Shown piece after piece: positions 62,828-64,000 of a stretch of 64,000 nucleotides of DNA. The notes under the pieces were generated by a model that worked only from the letters and a program-made list of their open reading frames with translations, was not told the origin of the DNA and ran no database searches. Origin of the DNA: Halalkalicoccus tibetensis. Its GTDB lineage: Archaea > Halobacteriota > Halobacteria > Halobacteriales > Halalkalicoccaceae. Location: positions 34,127 through 98,126 of the forward strand of contig NZ_JBBMXV010000005.1 of assembly GCF_037996645.1 (NCBI RefSeq), read 5' to 3'. Positions within the stretch are counted from its first letter, which is position 1. Every line of letters starts with the position of its first letter. The translations under genes and the position numbers were made by a program.

Positions 62828-64000
62828 CTAGTCTTCACTCTGATCTAGCATCTCACTCGCGCGTTTGGCCCCCTCAGTCGCATTGATATGTGAATAGTGG
62901 TCTTTGGTTGTTTCGAGACTCTGATGGCGCATTAAGTCCTGCGTAGTCCCACGATCCATTCGATAGAACGTATCGTCAATCCCACGGCGAGCACCATGGA
63001 GTTGGAGATAGCCGGGACCCTCCGGTGGAGTCGGTATATTGAGCTCTGCGGCCTCACAGAGTCGTTTCATCACGCTTCGGGCACCCGTTGTCGTGATCGC
63101 GGGTGGCGTGATCTGGTATTCCCGCAGCACCTCCTCGATTGAATTCTCCTCGAGAATCGCTTCTATCGACTCTTCATCCTCATTCTCTACTTCGCGAAGA
63201 CGGGTGCGAGCGCACTCGTAAAGTGATGGTGCGTGTCTCGTCGGAAAAACGGGTCAGTCATCCGATGGTGGATCGCTGATCGTCCGATAGCGTTCGACCG
63301 CGGGAATCGCCTGCTCGAGAAGCCACGCTGACTGGCGTTGCTGGTTCTTTCCAAGTACAGAGATCGTCTGCTCCTCGAGGTCGACGTCACGCCAGCGAAT
63401 GCCCTGACGACCGGTGCGGTTGTCGTGTTCGGAACGGAATATCTCAGAGCCACGAACGCCGGTAAACGCCAGTACAGCGACGAGGGCTCGATCGCGTGCT
63501 TCTATCTCGGCGTCGAGACCTTTCTCGTCGATAGCATCATGAGCTCGTTTGTTGACGTAATTGAGAATCTGCTCTCGTTGATCTGGGGTCCAGAACTGCT
63601 GTTGGGACTGTTGTGTTGTGGATCGGTCAGGCATCGACTCCTGAGCGAGCCCGGATCGTGCGTAGTTCTCTTGGAGATAGCCCCATTTAGAAGCCCACCT
63701 GAGGAAGGCAGAGATCGTGTTATAATAGGTCCAGGCAGTTGAGCGAGCTATTCCTCCATCCGTTGCTTCGGCTTCGTTTGCGGCGACACGTCGACGAAGG
63801 TGTTCGGCGTAGTGAGCGAGAACGGTTTCATCGAGCTGTTCGAAGCTCTCGATGTCCCGTTGCTCAAGCCAGTTGATCCAGCGCGTTATCACGCGCTTCG
63901 CGTTGCGCCGGTAGTTGCCTGAGTCGTCGCCTTTGGCTTTGGCCTCGAGGAACTGTGTAAGCCCTTCCTGGAGTGTTGGAGGGTCTTCTGTGGTGGTTGA
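62828..64000 (-). pseudogene. Tyrosine recombinase (XerC/D-like) with one in-frame stop; 5' end off the window
   Basis: The N-terminal SAM-like domain (GLTQFLEAKAKGDDSGNYRR, HLRRRVAANEAE) reaches the right edge. The catalytic domain has TGVRGSEIF (Arg I), LHGARRG (HxxR) and MRHQSLETTKDHYSH (H and the Tyr nucleophile). The frame is open throughout except for TGA at 63254-63256, located where Trp would fit (DPPSDD-stop-PVFPTRH). Single-base change, sequencing error or real loss are all possible. It is the source-type of the fragments at 17523 and 20679. Confidence 0.8.

Overview
The window reads as part of a secondary replicon (megaplasmid or plasmid-like chromosomal island) of a haloarchaeon. 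The proteins are acidic, promoters are archaeal TATA boxes about 25 bases before leaderless starts, and the gene set is halobacterial: Orc1/Cdc6 initiators, bacterio-opsin-activator-type HTH regulators, NAD(P) glutamate dehydrogenase with a rubrerythrin-like zinc ribbon, an archaea-specific SMC-related protein, and many 40-60 residue zinc-finger proteins. Base composition is moderate for a haloarchaeon. Some blocks (SPFH/NfeD, the membrane permease, TauE/copper ATPase) look clearly more GC-rich by eye, which suggests a mosaic. No species is named.

Layout. 1-3.4 kb: a gene broken by a small MITE-like insert, an ATP-grasp fragment and copy A of a recurring module (TRAM protein, small zinc finger, DUF6788-type protein, palindrome). 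3.4-6.5 kb: first orc1/cdc6 with repeats on both sides, a DUF7509-type protein, an ArsR regulator. 6.5-10.3 kb: gdhB with its zinc ribbon, and fragments. 10-15.8 kb: a second, truncated PadR/TRAM module copy beside a sulfation cassette (sulfotransferase, a small coupled protein, an APS kinase fused to a HIGH-type nucleotidyltransferase, a YqcI/YcgG protein) and a PHP-domain phosphatase. 16-21 kb: two Bat-type regulators, small zinc proteins, integrase and DoxX remnants. 21-24.4 kb: SPFH, NfeD, PsiE-like, GNAT. 24.5-26.4 kb: an IS5-type transposase next to a chlorite-dismutase-family heme protein, between matching 15-bp inverted ends. 26.6-29 kb: decayed antiporter, formate/nitrite transporter and MFS genes. 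29-38 kb: trpS, HAD, APH kinase, methyltransferase, PNPOx, vanadium-haloperoxidase-like protein, ABC-type permease. 38.3-39.3 kb: first HTH/partner pair. 39.7-45.6 kb: hydratase, a broken small membrane exporter, TauE/SafE and a copper P-type ATPase. 46-53 kb: PadR copies, a Tat lipoprotein polysaccharide deacetylase, a mini-cassette of tiny overlapping genes. 53.4-55.4 kb: the complete module, copy B. 55.6-62.7 kb: SMC-related protein, second orc1/cdc6 with its own repeats, second HTH/partner pair, and a parA/partner operon preceded by two arrays of 13-bp iterons. 62.8 kb to the edge: a tyrosine recombinase interrupted by one in-frame stop.

How it fits together. Two initiators with different repeat families and a ParA operon point to an autonomously maintained replicon assembled from two or more plasmids. 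The integrase copies, IS and MITE-like elements, segmental duplications and about twenty gene fragments show heavy rearrangement. The most distinctive unexplained signal is a dispersed palindrome (CCTTGTGCAAC, 20-26 bases, GTTGCACAAGG). It occurs nine times plus one half-site over 60 kb, and in both DUF6788 loci it covers the promoter and abuts the start codon.
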